The notes: a model not told the origin generated them from the letters alone. A stretch of 64,000 bases of DNA from Frateuria_A sp051900535 (GCF_051900535.1 NZ_JBHZGI010000005.1:1-64000); one strand, 5' to 3'; counted from the stretch's first letter, positions 53,547-62,707 are shown. Numbers and translations are program-made.

Positions 53547-54443
53547 TCAGACGGCAGCCGGCGCCAGGCCGGTGGCGGCATCGTCGCCGCAGACGTCGCG
53601 CCACAGGTGATACATCATGCCGAACATGACCGCGTACATCACCAGCACCATCAGGACGTAGAGCGGAATGGCCAGCACGAACACCAGCCACATGCCGACA
53701 AGCTTGGCGAGCAACCCCACGACGAGCACCAGCAGCACGAGGGCGATCGTCGCCACGATCCAGACCAGCACCAGGCTCAACGCGAACACCAGCAGCGGCA
53801 ACACGTTCTTCAGCGCGCCCGCCACGCCGTCGCCGATCGATCCGAACACGCTGCGGTTGCCCAGCGAAACCTGGCCGAGGCTGATCGCGTAGAAGCCCAT
53901 CATGAACAGCCAGAGCACCATGAGCAGCGCGAAGGTGCTCATGAAGCCAGCCGGCAGGCCCGGCGGTGGCAGGTGGTTGGCCTGTGCGGCGATCGCCTGC
54001 ATGTACCAGCCCACGAGGCCGCCGCCGGCCGCCAGCAGCACCAGCGCAAACAGCGCGACGAAGACCGCCATCAGGACCAGCGCATAGCCCATCAACCGCG
54101 GCGCCTGGCCTTGCGCATAAGGCTTGAAGATGTCGCGCGCGTGCGGCCGCTGCCCGCGCGCGGCGGCATCGACCATCTGCAGGTATCCGGCGTAGAGCGG
54201 TACCACCAGCAGGCCCAGAAGCATCGAGAACAACATCAGGCCGCCGAACATGACCGGGTTGGGCTGCGCGCCCGGCTGCATGGCATGCCACTGGAACGGC
54301 AGCGTGGCCAGCGAAGGCAGCAGACAGGCCACCAGCAGCAGCCCGGCGCCGCCCATAAGCGGCCGCGGGTGGCGGAACGCCACGTCGATGCCGCGCGTCA
54401 GCCAGCCCAAGCCGGCTCCCGGCCCCTTGGAACGAGTCGTCAT
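53547..54443 (-). CDS. BPSS1780-family multi-pass membrane protein
   Basis: A 298-residue inner-membrane protein with about six long hydrophobic helices, including a highly hydrophobic C-terminal block near 205-270. The start GLGWLTRGIDVAFRHPR followed by two helices matches the BPSS1780 family (uncharacterised). The ATG at 54443 is chosen because upstream in-frame sequence is arginine-rich shadow. Confidence 0.75.
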   Translation of the reverse strand: MTTRSKGPGAGLGWLTRGIDVAFRHPRPLMGGAGLLLVACLLPSLATLPFQWHAMQPGAQPNPVMFGGLMLFSMLLGLLVVPLYAGYLQMVDAAARGQRPHARDIFKPYAQGQAPRLMGYALVLMAVFVALFALVLLAAGGGLVGWYMQAIAAQANHLPPPGLPAGFMSTFALLMVLWLFMMGFYAISLGQVSLGNRSVFGSIGDGVAGALKNVLPLLVFALSLVLVWIVATIALVLLVLVVGLLAKLVGMWLVFVLAIPLYVLMVLVMYAVMFGMMYHLWRDVCGDDAATGLAPAAV

Positions 54444-54604
54444 GGTGTTCCCCTTGCCGGCGCCCCCGCGCCGTGCAGCGCGAGCATAGTGGGCTGCGGC
54501 GTCCGCAAGAAGGCCGGGCATCGGGGAGCAGCCGGTCGGCATGGCTTTCGACCCGGTAGCGGCGACGCGAACTGGTCTCCTGAAAAGTTGATGGAGCGGA
54601 CCCG

Positions 54605-55468
54605 TCAGGCGTGCTCGCGAACGGAAGATGCGCGTGCGTCGACCTGCCAGCAGGCGGCGGTAAAACGCACGTCGGGCCCATGCACGTAGGGTTGGAAGGC
54701 GGCGCGGGCTGCCTCGATGACGCGCTCGCGCGTGGAGGCATCCAGCCCGGGCAGGGCGCGGCCGAGCGAGCCCATCTGCGTGAGATAGGGGAGAAGGTCC
54801 CGTTCGGCGAAAGTGCAATCGCGGTCTAGGCGACGGATTTCGATATCGATCCAGCCGCTCTGCGCCAGGATCGCATGCACCCGCGCGCTGTCCGCGAAAG
54901 CGAACTGGCCGGGCCCGTTCGGCGTGGCGGCGGCCAATGGCGGAAGCAGCGCCGCCACGGCGCGTTCGGCCGCGGTCATGAACGAATTCTCCAAGGGGCT
55001 GCGCCAAGCCACCAAGCGCAGGGCCGCACCGTCGCGCGCCGCCCGACGCAGGTTCGCGAAGGCTCGGACCGGGTCACCGAAGAACATGACGCCGAAACGC
55101 GAGACGACGAGATCGAAGCTTTCCGGCTCGAACGCGTGGGTTTCGGCGTCTGCGCAGGTGAAACCGACTTGCGCCCCGGTTTCGCGGGCGCGCGCCCGGG
55201 CCAGCGCGACCAAGGGCTCGGACACATCGACGCCCAGGCAGTCTCCGTGCGATCCCAACCGGCCGGCCAGCGCCAGCGTCGTGCCGCCCGCGCCGCAGCC
55301 CACGTCGAGCACCCGTCGCGCCGGTTCGCGTGTGGCGGCGTCCAGGAGCACCTGCGCGAACGGCTCGAACATGCGGTCCAGAACCTCTTGCATGGCCACC
55401 CAGGCGCGGCCGGCCGGTCCGTTCCAGAGTGCCGACTGTCCACCATCGAGCTGCGGTGCGATGTGCAT
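54605..55468 (-). CDS. SAM-dependent class I methyltransferase
   Basis: A 287-residue methyltransferase with motif I VLDVGCGAGGTTLALA near residue 53, the acidic motif II region LGVDVSEPLV, and FDLVVSRFGVMFF as motif IV. It resembles UbiE/Methyltransf_25 proteins. The substrate cannot be inferred. It diverges from the Skp-like gene. Confidence 0.87.
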   Translation of the reverse strand: MHIAPQLDGGQSALWNGPAGRAWVAMQEVLDRMFEPFAQVLLDAATREPARRVLDVGCGAGGTTLALAGRLGSHGDCLGVDVSEPLVALARARARETGAQVGFTCADAETHAFEPESFDLVVSRFGVMFFGDPVRAFANLRRAARDGAALRLVAWRSPLENSFMTAAERAVAALLPPLAAATPNGPGQFAFADSARVHAILAQSGWIDIEIRRLDRDCTFAERDLLPYLTQMGSLGRALPGLDASTRERVIEAARAAFQPYVHGPDVRFTAACWQVDARASSVREHA

Positions 55469-55804
55469 GGGTCGTGTCCCGGTGCTGGCCTGCGAAAGGC
55501 GGTGGCCCACTGTGCCAATTCAAGTCGACTAGAGGTCAAGGGGCGAAGCGCTGCGAACGGCATGCTTGCCCGGAAGAAGGCAGGTGGCAGACGCTCGCGA
55601 CTTCCAGCGGCTACGTGCATACCAGGTCCAGACTGGCCGTAGGTCGCGGCTGGCGCCCGGCTCGCCCGGCTGAACAGCAGGGAGCACCCGCCACGGGCTA
55701 CCGGTTTTTCCGATGCCGGGGCCGAACGCGGCTCCGCTATGCTGGGGAACTGCCGCGTGCCCTGTGGGGTCCACGCACCATTACCCAACACCGGACTGCC
55801 CGAC
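55469..55804. other. 336-bp divergent intergenic region
   Basis: Lies between the starts of the methyltransferase and the Skp-like gene, so it should carry both promoters. I see no gene and no clear palindrome; TATGCT at 55738-55743 could be a -10 box for the Skp-like gene. Confidence 0.4.
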
Positions 55805-56398
55805 ATGAACCTTTCACGCTCGTTCCTTGCCGCCTCGCTGGTCGCCGTGGCCGGCTTCTCCACGCTTCCCGTGTCTTCCGCGCACGCCGCCGACCTGGGC
55901 GGTAATGCCGTCGCGGGGGTGTGCATGCTTTCCCGCGAGGCGGTCTTCGCGCAGTCCAAGGTAGGCCAGGCGGCGAGCCAGCGGCTGGGGCAGTTGGCGG
56001 AGCAGGCGCGGACCCAGCTGGAAAACCAGCGCAAGCCGCTCGATGCCGACCTCAAAGGCTTCCAGCAGAGGGCCCAGTCGCTGAGCGATGCAGACCGCAA
56101 GCAGCAGGGCGAGGCGCTGCAGCAGCGCGTGCAGACCTTCCGCGGCCAGGCGGGCGAACTCGACCAGCGCATCCAGCTGACCCGCTCCAAAGCCATGCAG
56201 CGCATCGGCCAGGATGCCGAGCCGATCGTCGCCGAGGTCTACAAGAGCCACAACTGCGGGCTGCTGCTGGATCGTGACTCGGTGCTGGGCGGCAACATGA
56301 CCAACGATCTGACCCCGGGCGTGGTGCAGGGCCTGGATCGGAAGATCACCACGATCAGCTTCAACCTGGAGCCGCTGCCCGCCAACGCGGGCAAGTAA
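55805..56398 (+). CDS. OmpH/Skp-like periplasmic chaperone
   Basis: A 197-residue exported protein. A signal peptide ends near residue 28 (SSAHA). The OmpH pattern follows: a short strand (VAGVCMLSREAVFAQSKVGQA), a long coiled coil (QLAEQARTQLENQRKPLD...QRVQTFRGQAGELDQRI), and a C-terminal strand (EPIVAEVYKSHNCGLLLDRDSVLG). Skp trimers escort unfolded outer-membrane proteins. It is not beside bamA, so this may be a paralogue of the main Skp. Confidence 0.8.
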   Translation: MNLSRSFLAASLVAVAGFSTLPVSSAHAADLGGNAVAGVCMLSREAVFAQSKVGQAASQRLGQLAEQARTQLENQRKPLDADLKGFQQRAQSLSDADRKQQGEALQQRVQTFRGQAGELDQRIQLTRSKAMQRIGQDAEPIVAEVYKSHNCGLLLDRDSVLGGNMTNDLTPGVVQGLDRKITTISFNLEPLPANAGK

Positions 56399-56416
56399 GC
56401 GCCCAGGTGCTACCCG

Positions 56417-56445
56417 AGGGCTCGTCCGGTCCGGACGGGCCCTTT
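56417..56445 (+). terminator. terminator after the Skp-like gene
   Basis: AGGGCTCGTCCG and CGGACGGGCCCT form a 12-bp stem with one G-T pair and a 3-base loop, 18 bases after the stop, followed by TTT. Confidence 0.6.
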
Positions 56446-56479
56446 GGCAAAAGTTTCCGGTTTTCTCAGTACGCGGCGG

Positions 56480-56638
56480 TCAGGACTTCTTGCCGCCGCC
56501 GTCCTGCTTGTTCACCGTCGCCCAGGCAATGCGCTCGGCAGTCTCCTTGGACTTGCCTTCCTTCTTTTCGCTCTGCTCGATGTGGTGCGCTTCGCGCTTC
56601 TGCTTGTCGGTGTAGGAGGACTTGTCGCCCTTGGACAT
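56480..56638 (-). CDS. small KGG-type plasmid-stabilisation-like protein
   Basis: A 52-residue, highly charged protein: MSKGDKSSYTDKQKREAHHI at the start, then ERIAWATVNKQDGGGKKS at the end. This matches a widespread small protein often labelled plasmid stabilisation protein, whose function is not established. The frame ends in TGA and is free of stops. Its opposite-strand frames are shadows. Confidence 0.8.
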   Translation of the reverse strand: MSKGDKSSYTDKQKREAHHIEQSEKKEGKSKETAERIAWATVNKQDGGGKKS

Positions 56639-56921
56639 GGCATGGCTCCCGTGGCTGGCTGGACTTCGACGCTAGCGGTTGCGCGGTTAACGGGAGGTCG
56701 CCGGTCGACCACGGTCATGTAAACGGGCGGGAGCGCGTCGCACGCCGGCACGATGTCTCTGCAGGCGTCCCTTTGCAGTCGATGCGCTGCTCCGATCCCG
56801 ATGCAGGCATCGTCCCGGTAGCGGACGCCTACCCACGTGGCCACCGGCGCAAGGCGCGGTCGGTGGAGTGCGCACGCGGTGATAAAGTTTCGCTTCCCCT
56901 CCGACGGTTGAGAGCGACGCG

Positions 56922-57842
56922 ATGACGAACCAAGCCCCGTATCCGATCGGCACGCCCGGTGTTCCCTGGGGACCGGTCGAAGTGGCCGCGTGGTTGTCGC
57001 GCCAGACCCGCCAGCGCAGCTACGAGACCGACGTGCTGGCCGTGATCGATCGCCTTCGCTCGCACCTGGACGTCGAACAGTACGGCAGCCTGGACTACCC
57101 GCCGGACAGCTACCCGTTGTTCGCGATCCGCAACCGCAACTGGCGCGACGATCTTCCCTGCGTGCTGGTGACCGGTGGCGTGCACGGCTACGAAACCAGC
57201 GGCGTGCACGGCGCATTGCGCTTCGCGGAGCAGCACGCGGCCAGTTACGAGGGCAAGGCGAACCTGCTCATCGCACCGTGTGTCAGCCCGTGGGCGTACG
57301 AGCGGATCCACCGCTGGAATGCGCATGCGATCGACCCGAACCGTTCTTTCCGCGAGGACAGCCCGGCGCAGGAATCGGCGGCGCTCCTGCGCCTGGTGGC
57401 GCCGCTGCGCGATCGCGTGCGGGTACACGTGGACCTGCACGAGACCACCGATACGGACGAGTCGGAGTTCCGTCCCGCGCTCGCCGCGCGCGACGGCGAG
57501 GCGTTCGAACCCGGCCAGATCCCCGATGGGTTCTACCTGGTCGACGACAGCGTGAACCCGCAGCCGGCGTTCCAGCAGGCGGTGATCGCGGCCGTGGCCG
57601 AGGTCACCCACATCGCGCCGGCCGACGCGAACGGCGAGATCATCGGTTCGCCCGTGGTGGCGCCGGGCGTCATCCGCTACCCGCTCAGGCAGCTGGGGCT
57701 GTGCGCCGGCATCACCGACGCGCCGTACAAGACCACCACCGAGGTCTATCCGGACAGCCCCAAGGCGACCGCGGAACAGTGCAACGAGGCGCAGGTGGCC
57801 GCCGTGCGCGCGGCGATCGAATTCGCGCTCGCGCACGCATAA
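56922..57842 (+). CDS. M14-family metallocarboxypeptidase
   Basis: A 306-residue zinc peptidase. Zinc ligands are H88 and E91 (GGVHGYETSG) and H173 (HVDLHETTD), and the catalytic Glu is probably E274 (TTTEVYPDS). It has no signal peptide, suggesting a cytosolic role in peptide or conjugate hydrolysis, as in the M14/DUF2817-like or MpaA-like groups. The substrate is unknown. Confidence 0.83.
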   Translation: MTNQAPYPIGTPGVPWGPVEVAAWLSRQTRQRSYETDVLAVIDRLRSHLDVEQYGSLDYPPDSYPLFAIRNRNWRDDLPCVLVTGGVHGYETSGVHGALRFAEQHAASYEGKANLLIAPCVSPWAYERIHRWNAHAIDPNRSFREDSPAQESAALLRLVAPLRDRVRVHVDLHETTDTDESEFRPALAARDGEAFEPGQIPDGFYLVDDSVNPQPAFQQAVIAAVAEVTHIAPADANGEIIGSPVVAPGVIRYPLRQLGLCAGITDAPYKTTTEVYPDSPKATAEQCNEAQVAAVRAAIEFALAHA

Positions 57843-57877
57843 CGGCGCCGCGCTGGCGGGAAAAGAGAGATCCGGCC

Positions 57878-58276
57878 GTGCCGCCCGTCTTCACCAAGCT
57901 CAACCTGAAAGGCCAGGCTGCGATCCTGGTCATCGACGCGCCGGCCAGCTTCGAGCCGGAGCTGCAGGCGCTCGAAGAAGTCAGGGTGCTGCGCGATCCA
58001 GCCGGCACGGCAAGCGTGGCGTTCGCGTTGGCCTTCGTGACGACGCAGCGCGAGCTGGATGCGATCTCAAGGGTGCTGGCGGGCAAGGCCAAGGGCGATG
58101 CCGTGCTGTGGTTCGCCTATCCGAAAGCGACATCCCGGCGCTACCACTGCGAATTCAATCGCGACAACGGATGGGATGTCATCCGCTCGCTGGGCTTCGA
58201 CAGCGTGCGCCAGGTTGCCATCGACCAGGACTGGTCCGCGCTGCGCTTTCGCCGCGCCGGATACATCGGGCGCTGA
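57878..58276 (+). CDS. DUF3052-like small protein
   Basis: A 132-residue cytosolic protein with a GTG start at 57878 preceded by AAAGAGAG. The segments LVIDAPASF, FALAFVTTQRELDAI and DAVLWFAYPKATS resemble DUF3052 proteins, which have a methyltransferase-like fold of unknown function. It follows the M14 gene by 35 bases. Confidence 0.65.
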   Translation: MPPVFTKLNLKGQAAILVIDAPASFEPELQALEEVRVLRDPAGTASVAFALAFVTTQRELDAISRVLAGKAKGDAVLWFAYPKATSRRYHCEFNRDNGWDVIRSLGFDSVRQVAIDQDWSALRFRRAGYIGR

Positions 58277-58390
58277 CGCGCCGATGCGTGCGGTCGACGG
58301 ACCGCATGCTCGCATCCGGTCGCGCCGGGCGCGGGCGCTAAGCAAGCACGTCGAAGCGTAGCGTCGGCCTGCCGGCGAGAGCGTCGTTCG

Positions 58391-59266
58391 CTACAGCGTG
58401 GCGGCGATCCGCCCCACCTCGGCAAGCACCGCGCTGCGCTGGCGCGCGTCGATGGCGGGTGCGGCGTAGTAGGCGGTGACCAGCAGCGGCGGGCGATCCG
58501 GCGGGAACAGGATGGCGATGTCGTTGGTTTCGCCCTGCGCGCCGCTGCCGGTCTTGTCGCCCGCGCTCCAGCCGGCGGGCAGGCCGGCACGCAGCTTGTC
58601 GGTACCGGTCAGGCAGCCGCGCATCCAGCCGAGCAGCCGCGCCCGCGACGCGGCGCCCAGTGCCTCGCCCAAGAGCAGGTGCCGCAGGGTGTCCAGCATG
58701 GCGCGCGGCGTGGTGGTGTCTCGCAGGTCGCCGGGCCGGGTGACGTTGAGTTCCGGTTCGGTGCGGTCCAGCCGGGTCACGGTATCGCCCAGGCCGCGCA
58801 CGAAGGCGGTGACCGCCTGCGGCCCGCCGAGCGCGTCGAGCAGGAGATTGGCGGCCGTGTTGTCGCTGACGGTGAGTGTCGCCGCGCACAGAGCCTCGAC
58901 CGTCATGCCCGGAGCGCCGGTATGCAACCGGGCGACCGGCGCATAGTCGAGCAATACCTTCGGGCCGAACACGATACGCCGGTCCAGCCGCTCATCGCCG
59001 CGGTCGACCCGCGCCAGCACCGCGGCCACGGCGAGCACCTTGAAGGTGCTGCACATCAGGAACCGTTCGTCGCCGCGGCAGTCTGCGCGCCGGCCGCTGC
59101 CGGTGTCGAGGATGGCCACACCCAGGCGCCCGCCGTGGCGCCGTTGCAGCGCGGCGAGCCGGCCGGCCGCGTCGGGCGCGGCGCTGGCGTCCGGGCGCGC
59201 ATGGGCCAGTGCGGCCGGGAGCAGGGCGCCCAGCAGACTGCCCTTGATGAAGTCGCGGCGTTTCAT
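58391..59266 (-). CDS. class A beta-lactamase with Tat-type signal
   Basis: A 291-residue serine beta-lactamase. All catalytic motifs are present: S73-TF-K76, S134-D-N136, E170 in EPELN (Ambler E166) and K238-T-G240. The N-terminus MKRRDFIKGSLLGALL is a twin-arginine-like signal (RRDFIK), so it is probably exported folded via Tat. It would hydrolyse beta-lactams in the periplasm. No ampR-like regulator is adjacent, so expression may be constitutive. It looks chromosomal and intrinsic rather than mobile. Confidence 0.92.
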   Translation of the reverse strand: MKRRDFIKGSLLGALLPAALAHARPDASAAPDAAGRLAALQRRHGGRLGVAILDTGSGRRADCRGDERFLMCSTFKVLAVAAVLARVDRGDERLDRRIVFGPKVLLDYAPVARLHTGAPGMTVEALCAATLTVSDNTAANLLLDALGGPQAVTAFVRGLGDTVTRLDRTEPELNVTRPGDLRDTTTPRAMLDTLRHLLLGEALGAASRARLLGWMRGCLTGTDKLRAGLPAGWSAGDKTGSGAQGETNDIAILFPPDRPPLLVTAYYAAPAIDARQRSAVLAEVGRIAATL

Positions 59267-59483
59267 GGCGATGCCTCCGGCAGGAATGAAGCGGCGATCC
59301 TGACGGAATCCTCTGCCCCGCTGCGGCCGGGACGAAGGCATTTGGCGGGCACGGATGGCGCGACACGGGCCTCGATACCTTGCGTCGGATGTTCGCCGGT
59401 ATAGGATGCGCGGATAGGGTGGGGATGGACTTCCAGTTGCCGGTCTTTGCCGGGCCGGCCCGAAAACCGGGGAGGTGGGTGCC

Positions 59484-59948
59484 ATGAACGGTCGTTTTCT
59501 CTTTATCGTGCTGCTGGCGCTGGCTGCGCCAGCGATCCAGGCGCAACAGCGTTCCAATCCGACGCCGAGGAACTCCATGCAGGACCTCGAGCGGAATCGT
59601 GCCAGGGCCGCAGGCCACAATGCCCAGGCGGCGGAGTACGGCGACCGCCAGGCCTGGCTGGATTCCATGGCCAACCTGGTCAAGCTGCGCACCAAGCTGG
59701 CCGAGGCGTGGCAGAACATGGGCATGTCGCCCGAGGGCGCCAAGTTCGTGGCCGCCGCTTACGACCCCGTCATGGCATCCCGCATTCATCATGCGCAGAT
59801 CCGCGGCAAGAGCGATCAGGAGATCGCCCAGATGATGCAGGACGCGTTGAAGGAAAAGCGCTACATGGATGCCAATCAGCTGCTGATCGACTACCAGCGG
59901 CAGAAGCTCAAGCTCAGCGAGACCACCGCCAGCGACACCTCGCGCTGA
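59484..59948 (+). CDS. exported helical protein, unknown
   Basis: A 154-residue protein with a signal peptide (MNGRFLFIVLLALAAPAIQA; a GTG nine bases upstream is an alternative start). The mature part is helical and charged, without cysteines: LVKLRTKLAEAWQNMGMSPEGAKFVAAAYD and a C-terminal QLLIDYQRQKLKLSE. Family not recognised. Confidence 0.72.
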   Translation: MNGRFLFIVLLALAAPAIQAQQRSNPTPRNSMQDLERNRARAAGHNAQAAEYGDRQAWLDSMANLVKLRTKLAEAWQNMGMSPEGAKFVAAAYDPVMASRIHHAQIRGKSDQEIAQMMQDALKEKRYMDANQLLIDYQRQKLKLSETTASDTSR

Positions 59949-59962
59949 AGGCGGCCCGTGTC

Positions 59963-59984
59963 GGGGGCGCGCCAGCGCGCCCCC
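59963..59984. terminator. GC-rich hairpin between convergent genes
   Basis: GGGGGCGCGC and GCGCGCCCCC are perfectly complementary around CA. It lies between the exported helical protein and the small minus-strand gene; no T-tract follows. Confidence 0.45.
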
Positions 59985-59993
59985 GCCGGCCGC

Positions 59994-60182
59994 TCAGCGA
60001 CGCACGTAATCCTCCGCGGGCCGCTCGCCCTTCTGGCGTTGGTTGTCCTCGCCGGTGTCGTTCGTGGCTTCGCCGCTGGCGGTCGTGTCCGCCGGGCGCT
60101 TCGGGATCGCCTTGCCGGGATCGCCCCCGGTACGCTGGTTGCGGTCCGCCTCGTCGGCCTGGCCGGGATTGGACGTGTTCAT
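59994..60182 (-). CDS. small hydrophilic protein, unknown
   Basis: A 62-residue, polar and disordered-looking protein (MNTSNPGQADEADRNQRTGG at the start, GERPAEDYVRR at the end). It has no hydrophobic core. Such small proteins are common in Xanthomonadales and unannotated. Composition is plausible for a real protein rather than a shadow, but evidence is limited. Confidence 0.5.
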   Translation of the reverse strand: MNTSNPGQADEADRNQRTGGDPGKAIPKRPADTTASGEATNDTGEDNQRQKGERPAEDYVRR

Positions 60183-60340
60183 GCGCTGCTCCCATCGGTG
60201 AGTTGCAGCCATTCTCGACAGACGCGCGAAAGTGCGCGTGAGCGCGGCGTCGATCGTGGCGGGCGGCTTGCGCAAGAACCGGAGTGCCAGGTGGCAGTGC
60301 ACGACCTAGCCTTGCGCGATCCCACCCATTGGAGCTCGCC

Positions 60341-60808
60341 ATGGCCTTCCGTATCCGCGGGCTTTCGCCCGAACCCTTCCGCCACCTGTTCGGCCTGGAC
60401 GATGCGGCGCTGGCTGCCGCCGGCGCACGCCGCTACCTGGTCGACCACGCGCCCGGCTTCCCCGACCGCATCGAGCTGCGCGACCTCGAGCCGGGCGAGA
60501 CGGCGCTGCTGCTGAACTACACCCACCAGCCTGCCGACACGCCGTTTCGCGCCAGCCATGCCATCTTCGTGCGCGAGGGTGCCGACTCCGCTTACGACGC
60601 CGTCGACCACATCCCGGACGTCATCCGCATCCGGCCGATCTCGCTGCGCGCGTTCGACGCCAGCCACATGATGGTCGAGGCCGAACTGGTCGATGGCACC
60701 GACTTGGAAGCGGCGATCGGGCGCCTGTTCGCCCGGTCGGGCGTGGACTACCTGCATGCGCACTACGCCACGCGGGGCTGCTACGCGGCGCGCGTCGACC
60801 GTGCCTGA
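60341..60808 (+). CDS. DUF1203-family protein
   Basis: A 155-residue cytosolic protein matching DUF1203 throughout: FRIRGLSPEPFRHLFGLDD at the start, the block YPCRIxLxD replaced here by FPDRIELRDLEPGETALLL, and ISLRAFDASHMMVEAELVDG with a C-terminal VDYLHAHYATRGCYAARVD. The family function is unknown. Confidence 0.85.
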   Translation: MAFRIRGLSPEPFRHLFGLDDAALAAAGARRYLVDHAPGFPDRIELRDLEPGETALLLNYTHQPADTPFRASHAIFVREGADSAYDAVDHIPDVIRIRPISLRAFDASHMMVEAELVDGTDLEAAIGRLFARSGVDYLHAHYATRGCYAARVDRA

Positions 60809-60896
60809 ATGCGCGGCCGGCTCGATGGGTCGGCCGGGTGCCGCCGGCTTCCATGGAAAACGCTACATTGGCCGGGCACATTGTCTGGAGCCGTCC

Positions 60897-61334
60897 GTGA
60901 TCATCGAACAGGTCGACACCGATGCCGGGATCGCCAGCACCTTCGACGTGATGGTGCAGCTGAGGCCATCGCTCGAACGCGCCGCGTATGTCTGGCGGGT
61001 GCGCGAGCTGATGCAGTCCGACGGATTCTGCCTGGCCCGGCTGGTGGACGAAGGAGAGGTCCGCGCCGTCGCCGGATACCGCATCATGGATATGCTCTAC
61101 TGCGGTCGCCTGCTGTACGTGGACGACTTCGTCACCGACGCACGCGTGCGCTCGCGCGGCTACGGCGCACGGCTGCTGGACTGGCTCAAGGAAACCGGGC
61201 GCGCGCAAGGCTGCAGCGAGTTGCAGCTGATCTCACGTGTCGTGCGCGAGCAGGCGCACCGTTTCTACTTCCGCGAGGGGCTGGGCATCGAGTGCTTCCA
61301 GTTCCGCACCTCCCTTTTGCCGTCGCCTGCCTGA
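60897..61334 (+). CDS. GNAT-family N-acetyltransferase
   Basis: A 145-residue acetyl-CoA-dependent acyltransferase. The acetyl-CoA loop is VRSRGYGARLLDWLKE and the C-terminal motif is AHRFYFREGLGI. The start is GTG at 60897 preceded by GGAG. The substrate is unknown. Confidence 0.85.
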   Translation: MIIEQVDTDAGIASTFDVMVQLRPSLERAAYVWRVRELMQSDGFCLARLVDEGEVRAVAGYRIMDMLYCGRLLYVDDFVTDARVRSRGYGARLLDWLKETGRAQGCSELQLISRVVREQAHRFYFREGLGIECFQFRTSLLPSPA

Positions 61335-61458
61335 ACGCCTGCGCGATCGGTGTCTGCCATGAGCGGGAGGTCACACTTCACCGCCTTGTCCGCATGATTT
61401 TCATGCTGGCGTGATGTGGCGCGAGCCCACCATGGGCCCAAGGCGGAGGAGCAGGTCC

Positions 61459-61728
61459 ATGGCATACCTCGTCGGGGACATCGTGGTGGTGGGCTCGTGG
61501 ATCGTGCCTGCCGAAGGGCCGGGTTTCGTCGGCCAGTTCGCCCTGTTGCGGGCCCAGCCGGGCCTGCCGTTGATCCGAACCGACACCGTCCGGGACGGCG
61601 CCCCTTATGCAGACCTGTTCGAAGCGGCCGAAGCCGGTTGCCAGGCGGGCATCGCGGCGGCCAAGCGCAGGCAGGGCGATGTCGCGTTGATCCCGCTTCC
61701 TTTCCCGCCCGGTCCGTTGCCGGTCTAG
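61459..61728 (+). CDS. small protein, unknown
   Basis: An 89-residue protein starting MAYLVGDIVVVGSWIVPAEG and ending in a proline-rich tail. GGAGGAG precedes the ATG by seven to ten bases. An ATG at 61411 is an alternative start. It opens a tightly packed run of small genes; family not recognised. Confidence 0.6.
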   Translation: MAYLVGDIVVVGSWIVPAEGPGFVGQFALLRAQPGLPLIRTDTVRDGAPYADLFEAAEAGCQAGIAAAKRRQGDVALIPLPFPPGPLPV

Positions 61729-61806
61729 TCGCGGCTGCGGCCGTGCCTGCTTGCGTTGGCGATAGCCGCCCGCAAGATGGAAGTACCCAACCCCGAGGAG
61801 TTTTTC

Positions 61807-62016
61807 ATGCAGCACACCCATCATGAGCGCACCTTCGAGGACAGCGGCAAGCATTTCGTGGCGATCCTCAACGAACAGGCCGACGGCCTGCTGAGCGTCA
61901 CCGTGCGCCTTCCGGACGGCACCATGCGCGTGGTGCCCGGCGAACACTTCAGCGACGAGGACCAGGCGATGGCGGCGGCCAGTTCGTTCGCACACGAACT
62001 GGTGGGGTCCTGCTGA
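61807..62016 (+). CDS. small acidic protein, related to the one at 43752
   Basis: A 69-residue protein (HFVAILNEQADGLLSVTVRLP, then HFSDEDQAMAAASSFAHELV). Strand-helix layout and the EDQAMAAA/EEQALQAA helix match the 64-residue protein at 43752-43946. GGAG lies just before the ATG. Function unknown. Confidence 0.6.
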   Translation: MQHTHHERTFEDSGKHFVAILNEQADGLLSVTVRLPDGTMRVVPGEHFSDEDQAMAAASSFAHELVGSC

Positions 62017-62096
62017 GGGCACACGCACCGCACCAGCCGCGCCTGGCCGGCGTCCTCGGCCTCGCGCTAGGCGGCCTGTGGGCCTCGCCCAACACG

Positions 62097-62510
62097 TTGC
62101 TCGGACTGCTTGCCGGCGGTATCGGCATGACCTTGGGCGCGCGCGTGCGATGGCGTCCCCGCGAACTCGCGCTGGTGTTCGCGCGGATGCCATGGGCGTC
62201 CGCGGACGCGCTCACCCTGGGCAACGTCATCCTGCACACCGGCGACAGCCTGGACGTAGTCTGTCCGACCTACGCGCATCGCGCCGGGCACGCGGTCGAA
62301 CCGCACGTGTCGCTGGCCGACCACGAGCGCGCGCACGTGTACCAGTACATGATGCTGGGCCCGCTGTTCCTGCCGCTGTACCTGCTGTGCGGAGGCGTCA
62401 GCGTGCACAATCGGTTCGAGCGGGCGGCCGATCGCTATGCCCTTTGGGGCACGGGCTGGTGGCCGTTTGCGCGCAGGCCCGGGGACGCGATCGAAGGACA
62501 CCGACGATGA
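62097..62510 (+). CDS. conserved membrane-associated protein, unusual start
   Basis: The clear part runs from a TTG at 62097 (137 residues), but the protein-like frame extends upstream with a hydrophobic segment LAGVLGLALGGLWASPNTLLG. A CTG at 62010 or 62013 overlapping the previous stop may be the true start. The motif DHERAHVYQYMMLGPLFLPLYLL is reminiscent of zinc peptidase-like HExxH families, although the glutamate comes before rather than between the histidines. Function unknown. Confidence 0.6.
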   Translation: MLGLLAGGIGMTLGARVRWRPRELALVFARMPWASADALTLGNVILHTGDSLDVVCPTYAHRAGHAVEPHVSLADHERAHVYQYMMLGPLFLPLYLLCGGVSVHNRFERAADRYALWGTGWWPFARRPGDAIEGHRR

Positions 62511-62707
62511 CCGACAAGCTCGACCTGGAGGACCTGGCCCACCTCGCCCGAGTGGCCGAAGGGCAGGGAGCCACCGTGCCGGAACCGGCGGTGGCGCGGC
62601 TCACGCTGGCCGGACTGGTGCGCCGGCCCCAGCACGTTTGCGAAGGCGCGCCGGGACTGGAACTGACGCCGGCAGGGCTCGCGCTGGTGCGTTCGAGCGA
62701 CCAGTGA
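62507..62707 (+). CDS. small protein, winged-helix-like
   Basis: A 66-residue protein (MTDKLDLEDLAHLARVAEGQ, then LTLAGLVRRPQHV and LELTPAGLALVRS). The helix-helix-LTxxGL pattern recalls a minimal winged helix, but the size is small. It overlaps the preceding gene by four bases (ATGA) and the next one by four, so it is translationally coupled in a small operon. Confidence 0.6.
   Translation: MTDKLDLEDLAHLARVAEGQGATVPEPAVARLTLAGLVRRPQHVCEGAPGLELTPAGLALVRSSDQ

Noticed and set aside
56444..56722. Plus-strand 92-codon frame rich in leucine
   Set aside because: It is the complement of the small KGG-type gene at 56480-56638, whose product is recognisable; the leucine-rich frame is its shadow.
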